Below, in pieces: positions 1 through 8,480 of a stretch of DNA of 64,000 nucleotides (positions within the stretch are counted from its first letter, which is position 1; each line of letters starts with the position of its first letter). This stretch comes from Bacteroidales bacterium UBA6401. Lineage in GTDB: Bacteria > Bacteroidota > Bacteroidia > Bacteroidales > UBA932. The DNA is taken from positions 17,095 through 81,094 of the forward strand of contig DJPX01000018.1 in the NCBI GenBank assembly GCA_002438635.1, given 5' to 3'. Below the pieces are notes generated by a model that ran no database searches, was not told where the DNA came from, and saw only the letters and a program-made list of their open reading frames with translations. A program made the translations under genes and the position numbers.

Positions 1-165
1 CTCATTCTAATCTGACGCAACTTTTTTTCACGTTACTTAATGATAGTCGCTATACGAGATGGAAGTGATTTGTATACAATTAGCATAGAAAATTCGCCCG
101 AATTATGGTTATTTCAAAAAAAGGTGTAATATTTGCAGCCGATTTGAAATTCGTAGTATGCTATT

Positions 166-1149
166 ATGAAAAAAGAAATCAAAACAATAGGTGTTCTTAC
201 ATCAGGAGGAGATGCTCCTGGTATGAACGCGTGCATACGTGCAGTGACGCGTAGTGCCATATACAATGGAATGAGAGTTATGGGTATTTATCGTGGGTTC
301 GAAGGGCTCATTAATGGGGAGATAAAAGAACTCACTACCGAAAGCGTTAGTAATACCATTCAGCGAGGCGGTACCATTTTAAAAACGACACGAAGTAAAG
401 ATTTCATGACTCCCGAAGGCCGTAAAAAGGCCTATGGCCACCTGATGGAGTATGAAGTAGATGCTCTTATCGTCATTGGCGGTAATGGATCATTAACAGG
501 TGCTCAGGTATTGGCCCAGGAATATGACTATCCTGTAATAGGACTACCGGGAACAATTGACAACGATCTCTATGGAACAGACTCCACGATTGGCTATGAC
601 ACAGCACTAAATACAATTGTAGAATGTGTGGATAAAATTAGGGACACAGCCACTTCACACGATCGCATATTCTTCGTAGAGGTAATGGGAAGGGATGCCG
701 GGTTCTTGGCACAGAATAGCGCCATAGCTTCCGGTGCAGAAGCCGCTATAATCCCTGAAGACCAGACCGATGTAGACCAATTGGAACAGTTTATCAGCCG
801 TGGCTTTAGAAAAAGTAAGAATAGTAGTATAGTCATCGTTTCAGAAAGCCCTAAGGATGGTGGTGCCATGTACTATGCCGACAGAGTTAGAAAAGAGTAT
901 CCGCAATACGATGTAAGAGTATCTATATTAGGTCATCTTCAAAGAGGTGGAAGCCCAAGCGCTTTTGATAGGATTCTTGCAAGCAGACTTGGTTATGCAA
1001 GCATAGAGGCTCTTAAAGAAGGACAGAGGAATGTACTCGTGGGCATACGCGACGACCAAGTAGTTTACATCCCTATTGATAGAGCTATAAAGAAGGACAA
1101 ACCTATAAACCATGATCTTATAAATATTCTTGCCGTTTTGTCAATCTAA
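166..1149 (+). CDS. pfkA: 6-phosphofructokinase
   Basis: The 327-residue protein has the length of bacterial ATP-type PfkA. It phosphorylates fructose 6-phosphate in glycolysis. Visible motifs are the N-terminal nucleotide loop GGDAPGMN (residues 14-21), the catalytic PGTIDND segment (129-134, Asp132 as proton acceptor), MGRDAGFLA, and the family signature around GHLQRGGSPSAFDR. The loop that normally reads GGDGS reads GGNGS (105-109), so the Mg-ATP aspartate is Asn107; the glycine that marks ATP rather than pyrophosphate use is kept. The ATG at 166 gives a full N-terminus. It is followed by a strong hairpin terminator and appears to be a single-gene unit. Identity is sure; full activity is less so because of Asn107. 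Confidence 0.96.
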   Translation: MKKEIKTIGVLTSGGDAPGMNACIRAVTRSAIYNGMRVMGIYRGFEGLINGEIKELTTESVSNTIQRGGTILKTTRSKDFMTPEGRKKAYGHLMEYEVDALIVIGGNGSLTGAQVLAQEYDYPVIGLPGTIDNDLYGTDSTIGYDTALNTIVECVDKIRDTATSHDRIFFVEVMGRDAGFLAQNSAIASGAEAAIIPEDQTDVDQLEQFISRGFRKSKNSSIVIVSESPKDGGAMYYADRVRKEYPQYDVRVSILGHLQRGGSPSAFDRILASRLGYASIEALKEGQRNVLVGIRDDQVVYIPIDRAIKKDKPINHDLINILAVLSI

Positions 1150-1171
1150 ATACGCTAAATACCCTAAAATT

Positions 1172-1212
1172 AAGAGAACCAGTTCACCGATGTGACTGGT
1201 TCTCTTGTTTTT
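1172..1212. terminator. Bidirectional intrinsic terminator between pfkA and the convergent exported-protein gene
   Basis: Arms AAGAGAACCAG (from 1172) and CTGGTTCTCTT (to 1206) pair perfectly, with a further TCAC/GTGA inner pairing. A T-run follows on the plus strand and an A/T-rich flank lies on the other side, so it can serve both pfkA and the minus-strand gene ending at 1239. Confidence 0.85.
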
Positions 1213-1238
1213 AGAAAAGAACTATTCTATTAGCCGGA

Positions 1239-1760
1239 TTATTGCAGCGTAATGTATGTATTTGACATAACCACGCCTTGAACAGGAGTTCCGGATGGCA
1301 ACACTGCTTGTTCGCCAGAAATTAGGAATCCGAAGAATGTGAACAATCCACACACTATAGCAAGTGCCGTATTATCATCGCCATATACGGAAACAGAAGC
1401 ACCGGTAAGTGGCACGTATGTCCCATCTATTGCATACAAAGCATTTACACAAACTGTTAGATCTCCTCCTATTCCTAAGATAGTTGCACTTCGGGCATCG
1501 CATATTTGACCCTTTACTATTGTACCCGAAGGCACTACCACGACACCATCGGCCAGCACATCTGAAGTAGTCATAAAATCAACGCCAACACCAGGAGCAC
1601 TACCTCTCGACGTTGCCTTTTGAATAGATACCATAGGTACTATAGTCCCTGCTTTTAATAGTACCACTTTCGACGAAGCAGAAGTATTTAACCCCTGCGC
1701 ATTCGCAGCGAATAACACACATAGCATCATCACTGCTGTCATGAAAATTCTTTTCAACAT
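1239..1760 (-). CDS. Exported protein of unknown function with two PSGT motifs
   Basis: A 173-residue protein with a clear signal peptide (MLKRIFMTAVMMLCVLFAANAQ, cleavage after the Ala-Gln region), so it is periplasmic or surface located. The mature part is rich in Gly, Val and Ser and carries two similar motifs, VVPSGTIVKGQI and VLPSGTPVQGVV. They resemble the IPAGT segments of small Bacteroidota envelope proteins that present short beta hairpins. A hydrophobic stretch (ALAIVCGLFTFFGFLISG) near residues 132-150 could be a membrane segment. It lies 7 bases downstream of the YidD-TPR gene on the same strand, so the two are probably co-transcribed. I do not recognise a named family. Confidence 0.8.
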   Translation of the reverse strand: MLKRIFMTAVMMLCVLFAANAQGLNTSASSKVVLLKAGTIVPMVSIQKATSRGSAPGVGVDFMTTSDVLADGVVVVPSGTIVKGQICDARSATILGIGGDLTVCVNALYAIDGTYVPLTGASVSVYGDDNTALAIVCGLFTFFGFLISGEQAVLPSGTPVQGVVMSNTYITLQ

Positions 1761-1767
1761 AAAAAGT

Positions 1768-2919
1768 TTAGTTTATATATAGATTTAACTTTCTTAGTTC
1801 ATCGCTCGCACTTCGTTTCAAATTCGCATTATATCGTTCTGCACTCTGTTTTGACCCCACCATATTACCTATGTAAAACGACAAATTCAAAGCCCCCAGA
1901 ATAAATCCTACACCATAATTTTCACTTTTGAACGAAGTGTATGTTGCATACGACAGCACCCCATTCAGTATCAATGCAGTAATGGCACTATACGGAGAGC
2001 CTGCATAAAAATAACCACATCCAGGGATCACACTTAAAGCTAACGCCCAGCTCGGATTTTTCAGTCTCTGCTCAGATGCCTTATTTACAACCTCCCTACT
2101 TTTTTCGTATGTAAGCAGTATTCCATCAGCTGCATATTTTTTCTCTAAACAGGTGAGGGACTCCTGATAGCGACATTGTCTAAGATATAAAATGGCCAGT
2201 TCCCCATAAGGAGTAACACTCTCCCCTTCAGGCATCAGAATACTAGATCTCTCAAAAGCATCCAAGGCCAATGCGACATTACCAGATAAATCTTGCAAAT
2301 GCGCGTATGTATAAAGCATTTTATATGAATCACGGCTTTTTGATGGCAGCGAATCATAATATAAAATGCCTCGAGAATACTCGCCCAGGCCTTCGTAGCA
2401 TTTCATCTTATCGACCGAAAGAATATCGGAGTCAGCGAACCGATCTGGATAAAAAAACTGCAAACGCTCTATCTCAGCAAGAGCTCCGTAATAATTGGCC
2501 TGATTAATAAGATGATGCACAAATCCCACACAGAGGTCAAGACTATCAGCAGCAGGAAAGTTCTGGGCAGACACGAGCATTGGCCCAGTCGAAATAACGC
2601 CATCTGGAACCTTCGTTCCTTCTGGGTAATCCACCGATAAAGTATTCCCCCTTATATGCGTCTTTGCGTAATACTGCGTATCGTGACCACATCGAATAAG
2701 TCTGTCTGAAGTTAGTACCATAGCCTCTGGAAAAGAATGTGTTGCAAAAACCATCTTAGCATAAGCCGAACAAGACGGATACATCCTGCAATGAGTATGT
2801 TTGAGCGGGCTAAGGTATTTCTGATAAAAATTCAGATAATCTATCGCAGCGCCCTCTCCTTGCGCGATGGCATTCGTGCAACATAAAACTATTGTAACTA
2901 TCAACAAGTACTTGCGCAT
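1768..2919 (-). CDS. Exported YidD-domain/TPR fusion protein
   Basis: The frame is open to 2937, but the ATG at 2919 is preferred because it directly precedes a signal peptide (MRKYLLIVTIVLCCTNAIAQ). Next comes a YidD-like segment: YLNFYQKYLSPLKHTHCRMYPSCSAYA, then RLIRCGHD, matching the Cys-containing CRFYPTCSxYA and RLLRC core of the membrane-insertion factor YidD. The middle of the protein (about 110-290) looks like TPR helices (YYGALAEIERL, ALDAFERSSIL, RYQESLTCLEKKY). The C-terminus has hydrophobic segments (SWALALSVIPGCGYFYAG, AITALILNGVL). Ordinary YidD is a lone 70-100 residue cytosolic-face protein, so export of this domain is unusual. The function is unknown; a role in outer-membrane or envelope assembly is only inferred. 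Confidence 0.8.
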   Translation of the reverse strand: MRKYLLIVTIVLCCTNAIAQGEGAAIDYLNFYQKYLSPLKHTHCRMYPSCSAYAKMVFATHSFPEAMVLTSDRLIRCGHDTQYYAKTHIRGNTLSVDYPEGTKVPDGVISTGPMLVSAQNFPAADSLDLCVGFVHHLINQANYYGALAEIERLQFFYPDRFADSDILSVDKMKCYEGLGEYSRGILYYDSLPSKSRDSYKMLYTYAHLQDLSGNVALALDAFERSSILMPEGESVTPYGELAILYLRQCRYQESLTCLEKKYAADGILLTYEKSREVVNKASEQRLKNPSWALALSVIPGCGYFYAGSPYSAITALILNGVLSYATYTSFKSENYGVGFILGALNLSFYIGNMVGSKQSAERYNANLKRSASDELRKLNLYIN

Positions 2920-2985
2920 AATCGTGTAAATATACACAAATTATTCTTACTTTAGTAACCATCAAAAAATTATCTATACCAACTG

Positions 2986-3026
2986 TCAAAAAAAGGCGAC
3001 CAACAAGGTATCTTGCCAGTCGCCTT
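2986..3026 (-). terminator. Intrinsic terminator of the 1109-residue lipoprotein gene
   Basis: On the minus strand AAGGCGAC pairs with GTCGCCTT, extended by seven further pairs with wobbles around an ATAC loop. A run of seven T follows at 2992-2986. It lies 25 bases after the stop at 3051. Confidence 0.9.
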
Positions 3027-3050
3027 CTAAGTATTTAAAGATCTTACCTC

Positions 3051-6000
3051 CTATTCAGAAATCCTATACATTCCGGGAGCCATATCTGCTTTAGCTTTTT
3101 TATGCCCATATTCTACCTTGATGCTTTCACCACTCTGTAAAAGAGCTCGATTCAGAGCTATTGTACGGCTGGCAGCACTCTCACTAGAAGCCTTTCTCTT
3201 AAATGTGAAAGGACCCATAATGTATGGAGCATAGATATTTTCATCTTTCGTTATCACATATTCGTCCCTAACGGTTTCTGGTGCTATAAATATCTTAGAC
3301 CATCCTGGCCCACCCATTGAAAGACAGAAATCGAAACCATAGCATAGCACATCGTATCCTGCTTCCGCATAATATTCTGAACGTACACCATTCATTTGGA
3401 ATCCTGCTGGGTCGTACTCGGCTTCGCCTACTCTTTCTCCATCGGCCATATACACCCCGTATGTTCCGTCATCGAAACGGGTAAATGAATTTAAAGCGAC
3501 ATTATAATTAATTCCATCGCTGTACGGATAGCCCTCGTATATAACTGAATTATGATGAGCCCCAGTCCATGCAGTCAATTTATTATCTTCAAAGTACATA
3601 ACCATAGGCAATGTCTGAGTAAACTTAGTAACACCCCATCCATAAACCGTGTACATGGAATCTACCCTACAAGGCTCTATCTTAATGTCAAATGAAATAG
3701 GACGCTGGTCATATCCATCTAGGAAAGTGGTAACTGAGAAAGCAGATGTAACTGTCCACTCCCCTATGAAGTTCTCATACTCTTCGCTTCCCTTAGGAAT
3801 AGATGTGGTAGATTGAACAGTGTATGCATAATTCTGCCCGAACATATTCTTGCCAGAAACTATGAGTATGTATTCTACATTAGGAACACCGGCCTCAAAT
3901 CCTAGGGTAAGTCCATTAGATGAATTAATAGCATTCAAATATTCCTCTTCTATCTCTATTCCCTTCTGCTCGCAAAGTTCAACGTAAGAATTATTGTATT
4001 TAGGAAGAATCTCATCTACGCTTGATTTTGCAGACAAATAGTAATGGGCCGAAGCTACAGCTGTTCCCTTAACATTGAAGTTTATACTATAATATCCTCT
4101 TCCTTCAGGAAGTGAAGCACTAACATTAATGGTAGGTGCCGTGGTACTTCCATCCCAAGCACCACCACAGCTTTGAGGAATCTTATCATAGTATCCTTCA
4201 AGATTATAACAGCCTGTAAAACATGAGTTGAAGTTATAAGTTCTATTCGCAAAATAAGACTTGTACTCGTCATCGCCACGCTTCCATAGTGGTACGCTAA
4301 CTTTTTCACCATTTATCTCTACTTCATTTTCCGGAAGAGTGGTCAAAGAAGTACAATTTCTAAAAGCAAAACGCCATGAATATACATTAACCGCTTTAGT
4401 TAAGAAAGACAAATTGTCAGAAGTAAGCGAAGCACAACCATCAAAGGTGTTATTCATCTGCTCTACTTTAGCCCAATTCACATACTGCCAGAATTCATCA
4501 GGAATATGCTTCAAAGACTTACACCCGCTGAAAGTGGAATTCATAATCTTAGCTCTAAATGCAGTTGCTATAGTAGGACTATAGAAATCGGCTGGAAGAC
4601 TTTCCAATGACTCACAATTTTTGAAAGTCTGATTAAAGAGGCTTGCATCATCACTTAATGTAACATTCTTGAATGAAGGTACGCTCTTAAGACTCTTACA
4701 TCCGCTAAAAAGCTGCATTATAACAAGTTTCCCCGTAAATGTATCGAAAAGAGCTGGATCAAGATGTTCCAAAGACTCACAACCTGTGAAAGCATAGTTA
4801 AAATTAGAGGTCTTTGGACTTAGTCCCTGCATAAAGCCTAGTGGTATATTTTTCAACGATTTGCAGCCATTGAACATACTGTTACAAGAACTAACAGCTC
4901 GCAATTCTTCACCCTTTGCAGCGGCTATAGATGTAATAGAAGTATTCTTCTCGAAAGAAAGGCTCTGTATTCCAGTATCGCCCCATTGTATTACCTCTTG
5001 AATATCAGAATAATGCGCCATTTTAGATGCTCTACTTAAAGAACGAATTTTTCCCCATACCTGAACAGCATAAAGCCTTGAAGCATCCTCATATACATGA
5101 ACAGGCTGAGATGCTGTTAAAGTATCCACTTGAGATCCATCACCCCAATCCACATAATAAGTAGCACCATTTTGAGGATAAAGACCAAGATTAACGGACT
5201 TGTCATCTTCTACCGGCTTTACGACAAACACCATCCTATCATCGGCATAAGTTACCTTTTCCTGATAAAGCAGTATTGTTTCCACCACATTACCCTCATG
5301 CCTTAAAGTTAGAGTAGTTTGACGGGCGTAAGGGAGCTCGTTAGCATCGAATTTCAAGGCCAATTTTTCCGTGCGTAACTCGTATGCCTTGGTTTCAACA
5401 AGATGTGCCCACGATGGATTTTCATCCAAACTTGCAGTAAACTCCAAATTTGTGCTTACTTCCACTTCTATAGTTCCGCCATTAGACGGAGCACTTACCG
5501 ACGATGTATTTACATGAAGCACACCGGCGACAAATGTCATCGTGCGCATTATAGTCTTATCTGCGCCATCACTTAATAGAAGTATAACTTTTCCCACTTC
5601 TGCAATATCTGGAGCGGTAACAGCTATATAGCCGTGGCCAGCATCGGTTTTCTCAACTTCTGCCTGCCAATTACCCTTCGCAATAACTTCCAAGCATGTT
5701 TTATCATCGGCTCCGGTTATAACATAGGCAAATTTTTTCGTCTCCCCGGAGTATATCAGAGATGAAGCAACATCAACTGCTATTCCAAGTTCGCTATAAA
5801 CCTCAAGCGTGAGAACTGTACCATCGGCAAGTGTAACATAGGCCAATTTTCCATCTTCACTTAAAACGACACTCTTAAAGAAAGCATCTCCATCATCTCC
5901 CGTAGCCTTTCCACATTCAACGAATGTAATGCCGTGATCGTATGATACATACCATTTACCATCTTCGATTTTTAGAGAAGGAGTAACACCAGCTTCACCA

Positions 6001-6380
6001 GTTACGGGAAGTTTATTTCCCTCTGAATCCAGAAGCCATTCGCCATTTACTGTCCAATACCATTTACCATCAGGAGTTTGACCAACACCGATATTAGGAG
6101 AAGAACCATCCTTAATAGTCATGGTAGACATCTCTCCTTTGGCATTTACAAAAGTAACTACATGTGTGCCATTCTCCTTATCTTCTTCCACGCCACTAAT
6201 AAAGAGTTTTCCATCCATCAATTCCTGTAAACTAATAAGCTGAGAATTTAACGATGCGACCAAATTCTCCACCGTAGTCAATCTTTGATCAAGATCCTCG
6301 ATACGGCTAGTCAACGCGCTGTCATCATAACAGCTGGCAGCCACCAGAACGGCTGCCATAAAAGCCACAATTTTTTTCAT
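3051..6380 (-). CDS. Large surface lipoprotein: DUF4988/PL29-N-like, BACON-like and BspA-like repeats
   Basis: The 1109-residue precursor starts with a lipoprotein signal peptide (lipobox AASC, Cys17). A short coiled coil follows (about 20-55, RIEDLDQRLTTVENLVASL). Next is a region with repeated GKWY and NGEW motifs, as in the N-terminal domain of PL29/DUF4988 proteins. A BACON-like beta-sandwich lies near 280-375. Then come eight BspA-like leucine-rich repeats with the core FxGCKSLKxIP (for example FNGCKSLKNIP, FSGCKSLKSVP, FKNCESLESLP, FSGCKSLKHIP). A C-terminal beta-rich domain begins near FIGEWTVTSAF. It is probably exposed on the cell surface and binds glycan or host material; no lyase residues are identifiable. 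It is a single gene with its own terminator, and its promoter lies in a candidate invertible segment. Confidence 0.88.
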   Translation of the reverse strand: MKKIVAFMAAVLVAASCYDDSALTSRIEDLDQRLTTVENLVASLNSQLISLQELMDGKLFISGVEEDKENGTHVVTFVNAKGEMSTMTIKDGSSPNIGVGQTPDGKWYWTVNGEWLLDSEGNKLPVTGEAGVTPSLKIEDGKWYVSYDHGITFVECGKATGDDGDAFFKSVVLSEDGKLAYVTLADGTVLTLEVYSELGIAVDVASSLIYSGETKKFAYVITGADDKTCLEVIAKGNWQAEVEKTDAGHGYIAVTAPDIAEVGKVILLLSDGADKTIMRTMTFVAGVLHVNTSSVSAPSNGGTIEVEVSTNLEFTASLDENPSWAHLVETKAYELRTEKLALKFDANELPYARQTTLTLRHEGNVVETILLYQEKVTYADDRMVFVVKPVEDDKSVNLGLYPQNGATYYVDWGDGSQVDTLTASQPVHVYEDASRLYAVQVWGKIRSLSRASKMAHYSDIQEVIQWGDTGIQSLSFEKNTSITSIAAAKGEELRAVSSCNSMFNGCKSLKNIPLGFMQGLSPKTSNFNYAFTGCESLEHLDPALFDTFTGKLVIMQLFSGCKSLKSVPSFKNVTLSDDASLFNQTFKNCESLESLPADFYSPTIATAFRAKIMNSTFSGCKSLKHIPDEFWQYVNWAKVEQMNNTFDGCASLTSDNLSFLTKAVNVYSWRFAFRNCTSLTTLPENEVEINGEKVSVPLWKRGDDEYKSYFANRTYNFNSCFTGCYNLEGYYDKIPQSCGGAWDGSTTAPTINVSASLPEGRGYYSINFNVKGTAVASAHYYLSAKSSVDEILPKYNNSYVELCEQKGIEIEEEYLNAINSSNGLTLGFEAGVPNVEYILIVSGKNMFGQNYAYTVQSTTSIPKGSEEYENFIGEWTVTSAFSVTTFLDGYDQRPISFDIKIEPCRVDSMYTVYGWGVTKFTQTLPMVMYFEDNKLTAWTGAHHNSVIYEGYPYSDGINYNVALNSFTRFDDGTYGVYMADGERVGEAEYDPAGFQMNGVRSEYYAEAGYDVLCYGFDFCLSMGGPGWSKIFIAPETVRDEYVITKDENIYAPYIMGPFTFKRKASSESAASRTIALNRALLQSGESIKVEYGHKKAKADMAPGMYRISE

Positions 6381-6492
6381 AAAGTATAAATGTTAAAATA
6401 TTTAAGGTACACAATACACGAATAGCTTTAAGGGTTCTTACGAAAAAAATAAAAAGCATTTTATTTCAAAAGTGAAACAATGCCTCTTTATA

Positions 6493-6692
6493 TTCCCGAT
6501 AAACTTTAATTACAAAGATAAATAAAAATTTTTATAAACAACAATCCATTATTAAATAGTTTTCCATTAGAAGCTACTACATAAAATTTGTTTCTTCTTT
6601 TACGAAACTAAAATATCTTATATATGAAAAATATTTAAGATATTAATGGAATTTACTTTCAAATTGAAAGTAAAGACAAAGTATATCGGGAA
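6493..6692. repeat. 15-bp inverted repeats bounding a candidate invertible promoter segment
   Basis: The left copy TTCCCGATAAACTTT (6493-6507) matches the reverse complement of 6678-6692 (TTCCCGATATACTTT) at 14 of 15 positions. The repeats enclose 170 bp that carry a minus-strand promoter aimed at the lipoprotein gene. The size and layout match the phase-variable promoters of Bacteroidales surface genes. No recombinase gene is in the window, and inversion itself cannot be seen in one sequence. Confidence 0.55.
6513..6545 (-). promoter_or_regulatory. Promoter for the surface lipoprotein, inside the inverted-repeat segment
   Basis: The minus-strand -7 box TATCTTTG (6520-6513) fits TAnnTTTG exactly. 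A -33-like TTG lies 18-21 bases upstream (6539-6545). The expected start falls at the edge of the left inverted repeat, about 125 bases before the ATG at 6380. Confidence 0.6.
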
Positions 6693-6693
6693 C

Positions 6694-6718
6694 AAAAAAA
6701 GCCCCGAGTTATCGGGGC
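6694..6718 (-). terminator. Intrinsic terminator of yebC
   Basis: Arms GCCCCGA and TCGGGGC (6718-6701, loop TAAC on the minus strand) are followed by seven T. It lies just outside the right inverted repeat, so it insulates the invertible segment from yebC transcription. Confidence 0.92.
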
Positions 6719-6741
6719 CACACATTATGAATTTAGATAGA

Positions 6742-7491
6742 TTACTCAAGAGGTTTTAAAGTAGTGTAAACATTTGTCACATCTTCATCGTCCTCGAGTA
6801 GACCTGTAAGCTTGTCTAAAGTAGCGCGCTGCTCAGGAGTAACTTCTTTCAATTCTGTAGTAGGAATGCGTTCGAACCCACCTGATAAAAGTTCAAAACC
6901 ATGATCCTCTATATATTTTTGAATCTGTCCATAAGAAGTGTAATCGCCATAGATAACTACAACTTTAGTCTCGTTATCATCCTTATCCACCTCTATTTCC
7001 TCAAACAATTCATCTACGCCGCAATCAATCATATCAAGTTCGAGTTCTTCAAGATTAAGCCCTTCCGGTTCCTTTATGCGAAATACGCACTTATGATCGA
7101 ACATAAAAGAAACGGAACCGCTAGTGCCCAAAGAACCGCCACACTTTGTGAAATATGAGCGAACATTGGCCACCGTCCTAGTAGTGTTATCAGTTGCAGT
7201 TTCTACAAGATAAGCCACACCGAAAGGACCATAACCTTCATATACTACTTCCTTGAAATCGCCCTGTTTGCTTTCAACAGCCTTCTTTATAGCTCTTTCT
7301 ATATTCTCTTTAGGCATCTGCTCCGTGCGCGCAGTAGCAATAAGAGCACGAAGACGAGGGTTACCTGTAACATCAGGACCGCCCTGTTTTACAGCGATAG
7401 TGATTTCCTTACCAAGTTTCGTAAAGGTGCGAGCCATGTGTCCCCACCTTTTCAGTTTACGCTCTTTACGAAATTCAAACGCTCTTCCCAT
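6742..7491 (-). CDS. yebC: YebC/PmpR family protein
   Basis: The 249-residue protein has the family's usual length and N-terminus, MGRAFEFRKERKLKRWGHMARTFTKLGKEI, which fixes the start. The three-domain fold can be followed through RLRALIATARTEQMPKENIERAIKKA and the YEGYGPFGVAYLVE segment. Members were annotated as transcription regulators; recent work on bacterial YebC and mitochondrial TACO1 places them on the ribosome, helping translation of polyproline stretches. The start codon comes one base after the stop of the upstream TPR gene, so the two form an operon. Confidence 0.95.
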   Translation of the reverse strand: MGRAFEFRKERKLKRWGHMARTFTKLGKEITIAVKQGGPDVTGNPRLRALIATARTEQMPKENIERAIKKAVESKQGDFKEVVYEGYGPFGVAYLVETATDNTTRTVANVRSYFTKCGGSLGTSGSVSFMFDHKCVFRIKEPEGLNLEELELDMIDCGVDELFEEIEVDKDDNETKVVVIYGDYTSYGQIQKYIEDHGFELLSGGFERIPTTELKEVTPEQRATLDKLTGLLEDDEDVTNVYTTLKPLE

Positions 7492-7492
7492 A

Positions 7493-8164
7493 TTACTCTG
7501 ACACCTCGTTAATATACTTATCTATAAGGGAAGCCTCCAGACTCATAGGATATTTTTCCTTTACTTTATTATATGCTGCAAGAGCTTTTTCCTTCTGTCC
7601 TAAAGCTACATACGTCTGGCCGGCCTTCACTAAATATTCTGCTGCAAAAAGATTATCTGCTTTTGCTGCAGCCTTCTCATACATACTAACTGCCTGAGTA
7701 TTATTTCCGAGTGCAGAATAACAATCTCCCTCAAGAGCCAATGCACGGGCTGCCAATATAGGCTCCTTTCCCTTATATTTTTTTAAATAATTAAGGGCAT
7801 TTTCCCACTCTCCTAACTGTGCGCAGCAAGTTCCCGCATAGAGATAAACGGCCTTCCCTGCCTTAGATCCATACTTGTCGCATACTTGCGCAAATCCGAG
7901 ATTTGTACCATCTCCATTAAGAGCCAATTCGAATTCACCTGCCTGAAAATTAAGCTCTGCCACATAAACAGCATCCTGGGCCTGTGCTACAACTGGCGAA
8001 TAGATGAATTTACTATAGCCTAAAATTCCCAAACCTACTACAAGTATAGCAACTAGCGCTATGATTAAGGTTTTTCTGTTTTTAACGAAGAATTCCTCTG
8101 TGGCCGAAACTGTAGTAGCTACATTTTCTTCGCGGATTTCTTCCTTAGTTTTTTTGTTTGCCAT
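7493..8164 (-). CDS. Membrane-anchored tetratricopeptide-repeat protein (YfgM-like)
   Basis: A 223-residue protein with a cytosolic charged N-terminus (about 1-32), one transmembrane helix (TLIIALVAILVVGLGILGYS, about 33-52) and a periplasmic TPR array to the C-terminus (AVYLYAGTCCAQLGEWENALNYLKKY; ALALEGDCYSALGNNTQAVSMYEKA; YLVKAGQTYVALGQKEKALAAYNKV). This matches the layout of the YfgM family, which in E. coli works with PpiD at the Sec translocon. That function is only suggested here. It is the first gene of the operon with yebC and has a good promoter upstream. Confidence 0.85.
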   Translation of the reverse strand: MANKKTKEEIREENVATTVSATEEFFVKNRKTLIIALVAILVVGLGILGYSKFIYSPVVAQAQDAVYVAELNFQAGEFELALNGDGTNLGFAQVCDKYGSKAGKAVYLYAGTCCAQLGEWENALNYLKKYKGKEPILAARALALEGDCYSALGNNTQAVSMYEKAAAKADNLFAAEYLVKAGQTYVALGQKEKALAAYNKVKEKYPMSLEASLIDKYINEVSE

Positions 8165-8198
8165 ATATTTTACTTTTTATTGTTTTCCTAAAAGCCTG

Positions 8199-8230
8199 CG
8201 AATTTACATATTATTCTGTAAAATTGCAAA
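8199..8230 (-). promoter_or_regulatory. Promoter of the TPR-yebC operon
   Basis: On the minus strand TTTG (8230-8227), a 20-base spacer and TAAATTCG (8206-8199, one change from TAnnTTTG) fit the Bacteroidota promoter layout. It lies 35 bases before the start codon. Confidence 0.55.
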
Positions 8231-8472
8231 ACCAATAGCATCCTCCAAATACCACCAGGCTTCATAAGTGTAAACCATCTTAATTTTCCGAGTCATCCTA
8301 AATTCAGTTACAATCAAGTTCACTTTTTTTCGAATCTATGAAAAGTGGCGTTTTATAAACTCACATACCACAAATAGCGTATATTCAGGAAATCACTTTA
8401 TTTAGGTATATAATGTACTTAGTTATGACCTTAATTAAGGAATATGTAGGCGTATAATTTGTAGATAATTTG

Positions 8473-8480
8473 TAATTTTG
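8473..8480 (+). promoter_or_regulatory. -7 box upstream of the tricorn protease gene
   Basis: TAATTTTG fits TAnnTTTG exactly; no clear -33 TTTG is at the usual distance. It would give a leader of about 65 bases. Confidence 0.45.

Larger units (their letters stand above)
6381..6741. other. 361-bp AT-rich intergenic region with inverted repeats and a promoter
   Basis: No gene is seen here. It contains the candidate invertible segment (6493-6692), several internal palindromes (AATATCTTA/TAAGATATT at 6612-6644; a 21-bp palindrome with 10-bp arms at 6653-6673; TTTCA/TGAAA at 6467-6480) and the yebC terminator. Confidence 0.8.

Noticed and set aside
166..1149. Pyrophosphate-dependent PFK
   Set aside because: PPi enzymes have Asp where this protein keeps Gly108 in the GGNGS loop, so the ATP type remains more likely despite Asn107.
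4261..4584. Frame opposite the leucine-rich repeats of the large lipoprotein
   Set aside because: A by-product of the repetitive codons on the other strand; no start context or conserved features.
8429..8440. CCTTAATTAAGG as a proven operator
   Set aside because: A perfect 12-bp AT-rich palindrome can occur by chance in such DNA and no regulator is adjacent; it is mentioned only in the intergenic entry.
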